Positions 33,857 through 44,387 of a stretch of DNA of 64,000 bases are shown here, one piece after another. Where the stretch lies: NCBI GenBank assembly GCA_004835665.1, contig RBKR01000022.1:496001-560000 (forward strand), given 5' to 3'. Below the pieces are notes generated by a model. That model was not told where the DNA came from. It did no database searches and saw only the letters and a program-made list of their open reading frames with translations. Position 1 is the stretch's first letter. Each line of letters begins with the position of its first letter. The position numbers were made by a program, and so were the translations under genes. Source of the DNA: Phoma sp. XZ068. Its lineage: Eukaryota; Ascomycota; Dothideomycetes; Pleosporales; Didymellaceae.

Positions 33857-35590
33857 ATGACAAACATGGGCGCCGCACCATCGTTTTTGCTCTTCTATGT
33901 GTACCTCCTCCTTGGATCTCTACAATTCGGGCCTATCGCTGGGCACTTTGTAGTGCCATGGAGCACCAAAAAGTACGGCCCTGACGGCCCCTGGCAAGCT
34001 GTGACAATTACAGCTGGAGGAAACGATACAGAAGTACCCCTGTCCATGCAGAACGTTTCCGAGTTGTCTGTTTATCCAGGAGGCTCTTACCAGACAATCA
34101 CATTCACAGCAGCGGCATGCAAAGCATATCCCGATTCTTTGTGTGGTGTAGGAGGAACTTGGGAGCCTGATCCGGAGCAGGCGGATCAACAATATATTTC
34201 CTGGCCGGCAAACTGGACCGACGCTTCGAGTGGTATCCATGTCGAGCAGGGACGATATCTCGTCCTTGGCCTCACTATCAACCAGCGCACAGCGTTCAAT
34301 GCTAGTGTGGTGAGCGCCCGCTCAGGCAATGTTACCTACCCAAACGGCAAAGTCAGTGGTATTTCACTGGGTACTCTCGCTCTTGGTGCAGATAAAACTA
34401 TTCAGGAATTCGGTACGAATCCAGGCAAGGTCAATGAAAAGATCAACGCGTATACGTTTCCTGGATGGCTGTACGACAACAAATCCACAACTTCCTATTC
34501 TTATGGCCTTCATATTGGATCCGCTGCGTTCAATTATCCCGGGTCACTTGTTTTCGGAGGCTACAACAAGGGAAGAGTCATAGAACCCGTAACTGCATTC
34601 TCAACGGAGAAAGCCGTGGAACTGATTGACATTGGCATCGGCGTCGCATCTGGGGACTCGCCATTCAACTTTCCAAGCAAGAGCTCGCTGCTCTCTACAG
34701 GTCAGATTGCCATCTGGCCAGACCCACTGGCACCGTACCTGTCTCTTCCGCGAAAGACTTGCGACAACATCGCTAGCGTTCTACCTGTAACATTTGACGA
34801 CGACTTGCAATATTACCTCTGGAATACTAGCGACCCGAACTTTGTGAAGATCGTCTCGTCACCTGCGTACCTCTCGTTTACCTTCCCGCCTACAACTGGT
34901 GCGGCCGACAACGTAGTGATCAAAGTCCCTTTCGCACTTCTAAATCTTACCCTTGAAGCACCGATCACCAATACACCTAAACAATATTTCCCATGCGTGC
35001 CGACCAAATTCGAGAACAAACTAGGCCGTGCATTTCTCCAAGCTGCCTTCATCGGTAGAAATTGGAACACAAAAACAAGCTGGCTTGCTCAGGCACCTGG
35101 TCCTGGTGTTGCGCGGCAAGGACTTGGGGACGCTCAGAATCTCGATATAGCCGACGATGCAACGATGATTCAAGGCTTCCAGGGGAATGACCTATTCGCC
35201 AACAGCTGGAAAGGACACTGGTCGCTTCTGGATAACCAAGAGACAGGTGGAGGAAGTGCGCCACAACCTAGCGGTATTGGAAATCTCTCCGTTAGTAGCG
35301 GCCTATCAACAGGCGCTAAGGCTGGTATTAGTGTCGGTGTTGCTATTGGGGCTATTGTGGTACTGTCTGCTGCATTGGTCTTCTTAAGGAGACGTTCTAC
35401 GCAGAACAAGGCCGTAGACTTATATGCACATGAAGTAAGCGCCCAACCCTCATCATATCATCAGAACGGCAAGATCAGTACCGACCGTTACGCCCACCAA
35501 GGACAAAATGAGCCAGCGGCAGAGCTACCTCACGCTCAGCAACATCCTGCGGAACTCGGCGATACGACTGCTCAAAACTCCCGGGACTAG
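33857..35590 (+). CDS. Membrane-anchored aspartic-protease-fold protein lacking catalytic motifs
   Basis: A single exon encodes 577 residues. A signal peptide (about 8-25, SFLLFYVYLLLGSLQF) is followed by a bilobal A1-peptidase-like ectodomain of about 450 residues with many N-glycosylation sequons. Features of the fold include GSLVFGGYNKGR, which in A1 peptidases follows the flap and inter-lobe region. The canonical DTG/DSG catalytic motifs are absent. The first-lobe position reads NVSELSVYPGGS and the second IWPDPLAPYLSLP. The protein therefore looks catalytically dead or strongly altered. A Gly/Ser linker, one membrane segment (about 520-542), an RRR stop-transfer and a hydrophilic cytosolic tail complete a type I receptor-like layout. 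Similar non-catalytic A1 homologues are common in filamentous ascomycetes; their role is unknown. Confidence 0.82.
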   Translation: MTNMGAAPSFLLFYVYLLLGSLQFGPIAGHFVVPWSTKKYGPDGPWQAVTITAGGNDTEVPLSMQNVSELSVYPGGSYQTITFTAAACKAYPDSLCGVGGTWEPDPEQADQQYISWPANWTDASSGIHVEQGRYLVLGLTINQRTAFNASVVSARSGNVTYPNGKVSGISLGTLALGADKTIQEFGTNPGKVNEKINAYTFPGWLYDNKSTTSYSYGLHIGSAAFNYPGSLVFGGYNKGRVIEPVTAFSTEKAVELIDIGIGVASGDSPFNFPSKSSLLSTGQIAIWPDPLAPYLSLPRKTCDNIASVLPVTFDDDLQYYLWNTSDPNFVKIVSSPAYLSFTFPPTTGAADNVVIKVPFALLNLTLEAPITNTPKQYFPCVPTKFENKLGRAFLQAAFIGRNWNTKTSWLAQAPGPGVARQGLGDAQNLDIADDATMIQGFQGNDLFANSWKGHWSLLDNQETGGGSAPQPSGIGNLSVSSGLSTGAKAGISVGVAIGAIVVLSAALVFLRRRSTQNKAVDLYAHEVSAQPSSYHQNGKISTDRYAHQGQNEPAAELPHAQQHPAELGDTTAQNSRD

Positions 35591-37157
35591 ATACATACGA
35601 TCACCTATGGGAAAGCATTGAAGGGAAAGTATTGAAAGGAAATTTATATTCATGTACTATCCATTGCGCTGGCTGTACTGGGTTGACTGTGTTTGAACAG
35701 AAGTAGTGTTTTCTTTGCATTGTCCCTCCGGAACACTCCAGCTTATCATTGTTCTGAGAAAGGACTCTAATACGATGTTTTTATCAAAACTGTTAGAAGA
35801 GATAGTGTATTAAAAATATTTTACAATACAACTGAAAGAACGCGTGTGATTGATGTATCTTCGAAGTGGAGTGTCATGCTCAGTCGCGGGATTTTCGCGA
35901 ACTGCGGTGGAACGCTTGTGAAAACTATTGTACAACGCACTACTGCACAACGATAAAATACTGCCAAGGCAATGCACTTCTTACACCGATATCGTCACCT
36001 GAAAACCACCCGTGCGTACTCCATACAATCTGTGGTGCACCAGTACGACAAGACTAGCTGCAGGTACACAGAATCAAATTGCAGGAGCCATCACTACCGG
36101 TGGTAGCCTTATGAATGATAGGTACGGAGCCTCTAATGCCCCGTCGGTAACTCCTGGTTCCACGCTAGTGCTTATGCTGCAGAGCATTCAACGAACAGGA
36201 TCCCAACCGTGCAACCCGCATGCGCAGAAATCAGCTGTTGCAGCCGCTCATTCTCGGCCACAGTCATTTTCTCAACAGCATGTCTATTTGGGGGCGGAAT
36301 CGGTGCTCGATTAGCCGCTCTTCTGAAGCAAGAGGCCAAGCGCAGCTTAGAACATTGAGTACACAATTCACCTCTACCGCTACGCGAGTTGCCTATATCT
36401 TTCTTTGCACACGCGGATTTGACGAGCCTTATGCGTCTTTGAAAGCTGTCAATCTGTCAACCCGTCAACCCTGAAACCGGCACGTGCTCGGAAAAGCCTA
36501 CAATAGTATCGGTGGGACAAGCTTCGGTGAACAACATACACGTCTAAACAAACTATCAATGCTCGCCAGATACGGTTCTCCACGAATCCTCCAGGCTTAA
36601 CTGTATCTGTCAACCGTTGGCGCTTACGCCGAGCCGCTCTCCCGAGAACCTGGCCATAATCTCGGGATGCAAGAGTACGCACATTCATCACCGAGATTTT
36701 CGTAGCATGATTACTGTCTTGTAGGATGAAAAATATTCTTAGCGAACGATCCAGAAACTGCAAGTCGTCTCGTTCGCTCAGCAGTTCTAGTCAAGCAACG
36801 AACGGACAGATAAGCTTCAAAGCGATTGTTCTGTCGTCAGTTCCATGAGGCGGGATAAATCTAGATGATCGCCTGGCAGTTTAAGTGGGGACCGGCTACT
36901 ACAGCTGCAGGTGTCTCCACATTTCATCCGAACTAGCTCGCAGCCAATCAGGCTCCTATGGTAAGAGCCACGATCTACTAGCATAACCGCTATGTTTATG
37001 CCTGTTCTGTATAACAAAATTCTGTACCTTCCAGGATGACGTCACTTAAATTCAATTGAAGACTAAAAGATTGCTCTCAGTAATAAGAGAAGACAAATAT
37101 TCTATTATGACTGCTGGACAAGACATTGACTGCCTTGAATGTCATTAATGCTGCCGT
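35591..37157. other. Gene-free 1.6-kb interval, convergent 3' regions
   Basis: The interval lies between the ends of two convergent genes. It is A/T-richer than average at 35750-35990. No open frame longer than about 100 codons and no RNA gene was recognised. Confidence 0.55.
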
Positions 37158-37469
37158 TCAAAGGCCTAACTTGCGACGTTCGTCGTCAAGTTCATCCTCC
37201 TTATCGTGAATAAGCCTCTCAGTACGCTTGATCTGGCCATTGAGCGAAAAGATTTCGTCTTCATGATGGGTCTTCTCCTTTTGGAGATCCTCCTGCTTGT
37301 CTTGAAGCTCTCCGAGATCTCGCTCCAGCTTCTTCACCTGGCGACGTAGATTCTCTGCATAATATTCATTGGCAAGAAACCTATTGTGGCCTTCACCCCT
37401 GTTTATAGGGATCCGTTGAGAGCTGTCGTATGAGTTCCTGCGACCGTAGTCGTAGTTGTTGGAATACAT
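37158..37469 (-). CDS. Small coiled-coil protein, unknown function
   Basis: A single exon encodes 103 residues. The first 35 residues are Tyr/Asn/Arg-rich and disordered (MYSNNYDYGRRNSYDSS). Residues 36-100 form one continuous charged coiled coil with clear heptads (LRRQVKKLERDLGELQDKQ onward). Codon usage and the strong heptad periodicity argue for a real gene, although it is short. I recognise no family. It could be a small structural or adaptor protein. Confidence 0.65.
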   Translation of the reverse strand: MYSNNYDYGRRNSYDSSQRIPINRGEGHNRFLANEYYAENLRRQVKKLERDLGELQDKQEDLQKEKTHHEDEIFSLNGQIKRTERLIHDKEDELDDERRKLGL

Positions 37470-37762
37470 GATAGATGAACTGATTGAAGTGGCTGAGCTG
37501 TTTTGTGATGGTGGATGTAGAATGGATTGATGTTCGAGCGGGAGAAAGTGGGCTTCTTATACTGTAGCGAGAGTCCAGTTCGCAGTTGCGTTGGGTGTCA
37601 AGTTGTCCGTTCGCACGTTCGCAAGGGCCATGCTGTTCTCTGCGTATTGCACAGCTTCATCATGAGTGTCATGAGCGAAGGAAACATGCTAGCAAGTTGC
37701 AATGTGGCTCTTCTGATATCGAATTGTTGATCAAGAACGTTGAATTTGACATATAACTGGTG

Positions 37763-38765
37763 TCAGGTAAAGATGATACCACCATCAATGACAATCGTCT
37801 GCCCTGTCATGTAGTCGCTGTCCTTACTAGCCAGGAAACTCACCGTGTTGCTCACATCCTCTGGTACACTTGTCCTGCCCAGCGCAATCAGCTCGTTTGT
37901 GTACTTTTTGATAGTCTCGCCCTTCTTCGCTCCCGTCTTCTCACCCAGCTTCTCATCAATGAGATCCCACATTGCAGTGCCGACAATGCCAGGTGCGTAT
38001 GCATTGACAGTGATCTTGTGTTCGGCCATTTCCATGGCAAAGGCTTGCGTCATGCCTCGTACAGCCCACTTGGAGGCGCTGTAGTGCGAGAGCAAGGGAA
38101 AGGGTTTGAAGGCGACAATAGATGCTGCTCCGAGAAGCTTACCACCGGAACCTTGTGAAATCATCTGCTCTGCAGCAGCCTTGTAACAGTTGAACACACC
38201 ATAGACTTAGAGGAATATCAGCTTGAGGTCATGTTCATAGGTTCTAAGACTTGCCGTTAACCTCGAACATCCTCTTGAAGTCTTGTTCAGAAAGTTCCAA
38301 CAAACCCTTGACTTGTGCAATACCCGCGTTCGCAACCATAGTGTTCAGAGGGCCTAACTCTGACGCAGATGCTCGCACCATGTCTTGCACCTCTTTCGGA
38401 TTTGACACGTCTGCTGTGAATGCAAAGGCCTTGCGGCCGAGACCTTCAATTTCTTTGACCACTGCGTCGCAGCCAGCTGTGTTCGCTGCAATGTCGTTGA
38501 TGCAAATGTCGTAGCCATCGTTTGCCAGTCGTAGAGCAACGGCTTTGCCGCTAATAGTTGTCAGCATGCTAGCTCAGATGCAATCGCCAATATGATCGTC
38601 TCACATCCCACGCGACGATCCCGTCACAATGGCTGTCCTGCACTCCCCTGCTGCTGGCGTTGCGTAGTTCCGTGCCCATCTCGGCATTTGAGTTGAGACA
38701 CAGGGCAGGCTTGCAAACTTAGGCGAAGCTCGCCAGATTGTCCTTGCTGGTAGGCGAAACGACAT
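37763..38765 (-). CDS. Short-chain dehydrogenase/reductase, acetoin-reductase-like
   Basis: Three exons: 38605-38765, 38255-38550 and 37763-38205. Intron 1 (54 bp, GTGAGA, CTGAC, TTAG) splits the NAD-binding motif, and splicing restores TGSSRGIGKAVALRL. Intron 2 (49 bp) uses a GC donor (GCAAGT) and an AAG acceptor; only this gives the conserved FEVNVYGVFNCY. The 299-residue product has NAG (MVANAGIAQ), Ser in GAASIVAF and the catalytic YSASK. The middle and C-terminal parts resemble diacetyl/acetoin reductases (butanediol dehydrogenases). An Arg-rich start, MSFRLPARTIWRASPK, with RNYATP near 34 looks like a mitochondrial presequence, which is unusual for this enzyme group. A shorter start at MPRWARNYA is possible. 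Confidence 0.87.
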
Positions 38766-39327
38766 GATGAACGTATAGAGAAGACAGAGAGGTGTGACAA
38801 GGGTTGAATTTAAGCTACGAAAATTGAGTATGAACAGGGAGGCAGCAAGGAAGGACGACTGGGACGGGGGAAGGAGCACTAGGTCAATATGTACCATAAC
38901 CTGAAGCTAAAGATAGCTCCTTACCGGATAGGCGGGGAATGCACGCAACCCCTCTCGTGTGCTCAAATCGGCAGCACTCCATGAAGCTCAGGCGCTTGTC
39001 GGGTTGAGGTAGCCCGGGAGGTGACGTCCATGGGCATTGGGTTTGCGATTCAACTTAACACTTTCGTATCTACTACTGCAGCAAAGCGGCAGCGTTCCGC
39101 GAATCCCATAGCCGAAACGTTTACGCGAGGATGCTCTCCAGACCGGATGAAGCTGGCGGCGGGAACAAGGAGTGCGGAGGTGGTGGTGTTAAACGGCGGG
39201 AAAGCGGAGGTGCCACGAGCCTTCCCTTTTTCGTCTTAGACGCTTTCACGAACGTGCAGGGCAGATGCGCGTTGCAGCATCAACAATCAAACAACGTCAC
39301 ACGTAGCCCACGAGATCGCTGACAAAA
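38766..39327. other. Divergent promoter region
   Basis: These 562 bp lie between the head-to-head dehydrogenase and Ask1 genes. No gene was recognised. Confidence 0.5.
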
Positions 39328-40713
39328 ATGTCTCGCCAAAGCATGGCCCCGAATCGCAACCTGTCTCTTACGGAGGAATTGGAAAAGCTTGAGCAGTCCA
39401 TCACCCTCACGCTCCAGGGTAAACAAACCTCAAGGTGCCCCACCAACGCGACTGACAAGAGCAGAAATCGACCACAACTTCAGCCGCGCGCATCGCATTG
39501 TTACCACAGGAATCCTTCCAATAATCGAGCAATACGGAAAGCACTCCGAGGCGGTTTGGGAAGGTTCCAAGGTATGCGACCGTCGTTCATCACCCAAGCC
39601 AAGTACTAACATCCCCGGCAGTTCTGGAAACAGTTCTTCGAAGCCAGCGCAAACGTGTCGCTTTCCGGATACGAAGCCCCGCAGGATGACTCGATTGCGC
39701 AGGACGATACACAACAAGAGGAGACATATGAGGATGAAGATACTATGACTGGAGATGCAGTCAGAGGAGGAGCTACCACGCCGCAACGGCCAGCCTCATC
39801 TCATGGCGAATTGGAGGATACCATGACGCTCGATTCGCCTTCTATGGGTCACAGTACACCTGGCATGCCGCACTCGCTCAGGAAGGGGAAGCACGGCGAT
39901 GGCGACGAGTTGGATGCAGAGGAGGAGGAGGCACCACAGTTCGCCGGCCTCTCATCACCCTACGAGACGCTGAGACAGGAGATCGAAGGCGGGCCGTCAG
40001 GCTCTAGGACACCAAAGTTCGATCCAGTCACACCTGGGAAGTCGCAGGCCCTTCCAGACATGATGGGCTTTGACTCTTCGCCCTTTGTCCAGCCGACAAC
40101 ATCCAAGAAGCCGCACTTCAACCAGGATCCACTTATGCACCGTGTCCTGGACAAAACTTTCCGTGTGCAGGCTACACCACTCATCAGCCCGAGGAAGTAC
40201 AAACCTAGTGGTGCTTTCACACCAGGCACCGCGCACCGCACCGCACCCACACCTCGTGGAGCTGCAGGGAACCCAAGGCTGCCCAAGTGGGACGACTCCT
40301 CTCCTCCCTCGTCGCCAGCACCTCAGCTACGCGCTGATATTTTCTCACCCATGAAGACACCTCGCACACCCGGTGTGAGTGTTCAAACACCTGCAAAGGG
40401 CAAAACGCCTATGAGTGTTGGGAGGGACCAGGACTATGTCGACTACAGCGACGAAGATGACCTCGACTTTAGTCCACCAAAGACCATTCAATTTCATATC
40501 CCACAGACGAAGTTGTTGCAGACACCTGGTATGTATGGCATGATTGCTGTCGGTATTCTTACTAACAAATGTGCAGCCCGAGAAGCCAGTAGGCGCATCG
40601 TCGATGATCTGCTGATGACTGCCGGAGGGGACTTTACAGACACGACAGGTGGGATGGAGGACGACAGTCCGAGTGTAGTCAGACGGCAAGTCGATCTGGA
40701 CGACAGCTTCTAA
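39328..40713 (+). CDS. ask1: DASH complex subunit Ask1
   Basis: Four exons: 39328-39418, 39465-39571, 39622-40528 and 40577-40713, giving 413 residues. Introns are 46, 50 and 48 bp. The conserved N-terminal Ask1 domain, essential for the DASH/Dam1 ring that couples kinetochores to microtubule plus ends, spans about residues 10-85. It includes LEKLEQSITLTLQEIDHNFS and FWKQFFEASANVSLSGYE, both formed across introns. The middle is disordered and rich in Ser/Thr-Pro sites (TPR, SPRK, TPGK, SPMKTP), likely targets of Cdk1, which regulates DASH. The C-terminus (REASRRIVDDLLMTAGG) is a second short conserved block. The last intron is a multiple of three without a stop, so retention would add 16 residues. 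Confidence 0.9.
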
Positions 40714-41058
40714 TCGCCAAATGCAGACTTGATGGAGAGATGGTGGGCGTGTTTCTGTACCTGTTGTTTAGACCATGATACCCACAATACGAGAAGTTTG
40801 ACTATTCCATTGAGACTTGGTGAAGGACCCTCTCTAGTCGCGTATAGCATTAAGGATCCTCGTGTTGCGTATAGCCCTGCAGTATCGAACAGCTGGCATG
40901 TGACAACACGCGTCTTCCTAGCCGGCGCTAGCGGGAACCATTGGCTAGGGACCTGCGACAGCTCCATCGTCATGGCCTGGTAATTCTACCACCTCCAGGG
41001 CTTCTTCGTAGAGCCAGATGTCCTTCTCCTCACAAAAACACACCTTCGTTTCTTCATA
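40714..41058. other. Intergenic between tandem genes
   Basis: These 345 bp carry the ask1 3' region and the PI 4-kinase promoter. Nothing else was recognised. Confidence 0.5.
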
Positions 41059-43406
41059 ATGCCCAAAGACAAGAGACCGCCGACATCAGGGTATGCTCGA
41101 ATAGCCCAAGCAGAGGAAGACGACTCGGATGCCGCGTCTGAGGACGGTTTCCATCAAAACTCCCTGTCGAACGCGCAATATGCTCCCATTCAGCCGTCAC
41201 GAAGCTCGCGAATGCGCATGCCGGGCGATTCAGCCCCAGGGTCTCCGAGCGCACGTCGAACATCCACCACCCGGCGACATCGATCGAATTCGGGAGTCGA
41301 CATTAAAGCTATAAATGCACGGTTTGAACGCTGGGCAGATGAGATTGCGCAGAAGTTCAAGTTCAAGAAGCAAAAGGAAGGGCCGGATGAGGAGCATCTC
41401 GAAATCCACCACTCTGTCTTCCAGGCACCGGACGGCGTGCGCCCAGCGACTGCAGAGTCCCTCCAATTCGACTACGATGGGGCTGGCTCGTCAGACCGCA
41501 TGACGAAGCTGGAGTTTGACGACATTGTGGAGAGTGTTCGAACGGCCATTGAGCTGGAGGTACATCCAAAGCTGATCACACAGGGCAGCTCAGGCAGCTA
41601 CTTTGCGCGCAACGCACAGGGTAAAGTCGTAGGTGTCTTCAAGCCCAAAGATGAAGAGCCATACGCATCACGGAACCCCAAATGGACAAAGTGGATACAT
41701 CGCAACTTGTTCCCCTTCTTTTTTGGACGCGCCTGCCTCATCCCGAACTTGAGCTACATCTCCGAAGCCGCCGCGTACGTTCTCGATACCCAACTGCGAA
41801 CGAACATCGTACCATATACAGACATCGTCGATCTCTCCTCCAAATCCTTCTACTACGACTTCTGGGAAAGGAGGGCATACTACAGGAAAGGGAAGCCATT
41901 TCCAGAGAAGCCTGGTAGCTTCCAGGTCTTTTTGAAGGGCTTCAAGGATGCGAATATCTTCCTGAAGGAGAACCCTTGGCCAGACCAGCACACCTCGAGC
42001 TTGCAAGCTGCATCTCGTAAGAAGAGGAGAAGGTGGGCGGAGGACTGCAGACCAAGCGGACCATTGTCTGACAATGAGGATGATGAAGAGCGACCGGGCA
42101 CACCAGATCCGCAACGACGACGAGGTTTCTGGACGCCCATGTTGCAACAGTCGTTCAGAGAGCAGCTGGAGAAACTGGTCATCCTTGACTACATCATGCG
42201 CAACACGGACAGAGGTCTGGACAACTGGATGATCAAGATCGACCAAAAGACACAGGAAGCTACGATCGTCGCTGAGCCGCCGAAGCTGAACAATGAAGAT
42301 GATGGAGAGAACGGGGAGGATGGAGAGGATTCACCGAGCCAGTACACCCGGCAGTCAATGTCAGAGCTCGACCCGTACGGGCGGAGAGAACCCATGAGGG
42401 CAGCTAGCCGCTCCACCACCCCAATGCAGAACGGACCCACGCCAGAGATTACACTGGGTGCTATCGACAACAGCCTGTCGTGGCCATGGAAGCACCCCGA
42501 TGCTGTGAGTAGACTTACTTGATTTCGATGAGGCAACTACTGACCCTGCGATAGTGGCGCAGCTATCCGTTCGGCTGGCTCTTCCTGCCCGTTTCGCTCA
42601 TCGGCCAACCCTTCTCCGAAGCCACCCGCAAGCACTTCCTTCCACTCCTCACGTCGAAACAATGGTGGAGTGATACACAAATGGCGCTCAGGAAGTGCTT
42701 CTCTCAAGATGCAGACTTCAAGGAGCGAATGTATGCGAAGCAAATTGCGGTCATGAAGGGGCAAGCATGGAACGTTGTCGAGACACTCAAGACGCCCGAC
42801 CACGGTCCACTGGAACTCACACGTCGAGCCCGCGTATGTGTCTGGGACGATATTGTTGAGATACCTATCGCAGTCCCTCTGCGTGCACCCTCAGCGGAGA
42901 TGCGGCGGAAACATGAACCTAGTCGACACCAGAGGCTAAATGAGGAGCACGAAGAGATGGATATCACAGCCCTTCAGACCCCACCCCAGAAGCCACAGCC
43001 GGACCTGCTCATGAACTCACCACCTCTCGACTCCGCACACGAGAATCGCTTCAATCTCGCCCGCGACTCCTCGTCGCTCGATGCTCAACGCGTTACTCGT
43101 CTTAATGAGACTAACGGTCCCATGTCACCCGCAACGGTGAACGATGTGCCCTGGCCAAGTCGAAAGCTAACATCGTCTAACGGAAGACCTACGCATCGCT
43201 CGCGCATGAGCTACGACATGCCTCGGCATGACAGCAGCAGGCGGCAACGGCGATTCTCACTCAATTTGCGTAGAGATGATTACGACGAAGACGAAGGCGA
43301 CCTAGGCTACGCTGCGAACGAAGATATGGAGGGCAATCGCAAAAAGGTCATCGTAGAGAGGCTCGAGATGGTCAAGGGCAGGAACCCAGTGTTCACGTGG
43401 TGTTGA
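41059..43406 (+). CDS. lsb6: Type II phosphatidylinositol 4-kinase (Lsb6-like)
   Basis: Exons 41059-42504 and 42555-43406 are separated by a 50-bp intron (GTGAGT, CTGAC, ATAG); the product is 765 residues. It makes PI4P on endosomal, vacuolar and plasma membranes. The kinase domain starts at about 175 with the type II nucleotide-binding motif TQGSSGSYFARN and VGVFKPKDEEPY. The catalytic loop is RNTDRGLDNWMIK (about 380). AIDNSLSWPWKHPDAW is joined across the intron, followed by PFGWLFLP, the hydrophobic membrane-associated segment. A Pro/Ser-rich, acidic insertion lies inside the domain (about 315-355). The long C-terminal tail (about 610-765) is disordered, with several Arg-rich Ser motifs. 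It is larger than yeast Lsb6 (about 600), as usual for filamentous fungi. Confidence 0.93.
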
Positions 43407-44387
43407 TGACAACTGTCGCAATGATACCTGAAATGGTTATGAGGGAAGGGAGGCATTTTGCATAGCAGGCGTTGGTTTGGGCGTTTTGCATGGGGGCGTC
43501 GATTGGATGCAACCTTGTAGCAACACCATGTACAATTGTTGTAACACATAGACTTGAGGCGGCGCACAGCTGGCTCTCATCTTGAAACATAGATTTTCAA
43601 AATCTCTTCTGCATTGGCATCAAATGCGAGCAGGGAACTCCGCTGAGCCGAAATATCTGAATCAGTGCCCGCGTGAGCGATTTCATGTGAACTCTGGTCA
43701 GGGTGCAAAGTGAGTGCGTCATATGATCTCTTCTGCAGGCAGCGACGCTTGGACCTGTGTGGCTAGTGCCATGATCAACAGAACGTGAAAGTCAACCACA
43801 CCAAGACTCTTGTTGATGCTTGCTGTACAGCGCGCATCTTCGCCATGATGCAATTCTGAACGTCGCGCAAGCTACTGCTTCATCTGCTGGAGCGCGATAT
43901 GAGACCAAGAAGCCTACAACCGGATCCTCTACCTTCACTTGCACGGCCGCCCGATCTGAGTGGCGCGTGACCTTGTATCTCAACCCGCACCGACACCAGG
44001 GATCAGCGCCCAACAATCGATCTTGCTGGCTTCAGAATAATTCATATTATTCAATATAGGTCTCGATCCGGGCCATCTATCAGGAAACGGCTTTGCAGCA
44101 GCGAGCACACGACTTTTTGGCGCCTCAATGCTAGATGCGCTATGCCAGCGAGCATCGGAGTATTGTAGAAAGAGTTGGAACCTTGTTAACCAAATTGGCT
44201 GAAAGCCTACGGGCGCTCTCTCACCTGTAACAACGCCTCTGTTTGTATCTGTACACTATGAATCCTGCTCTATTACTTGACCCCCGCGGGGCACGCAAGA
44301 AAGGTAACCTTTACTTTTTCTCCTCCATACTCGAGTTCTTGGACACTCTCTTCTCCAAGCACCAACTTCTACCTCCCATCAGCCGTG
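43407..44387. other. Intergenic between tandem genes
   Basis: These 981 bp hold the 3' region of the PI 4-kinase gene and the promoter of the Rad5-like gene. The last 100 bp are T/C-rich. No gene was recognised. Confidence 0.55.
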
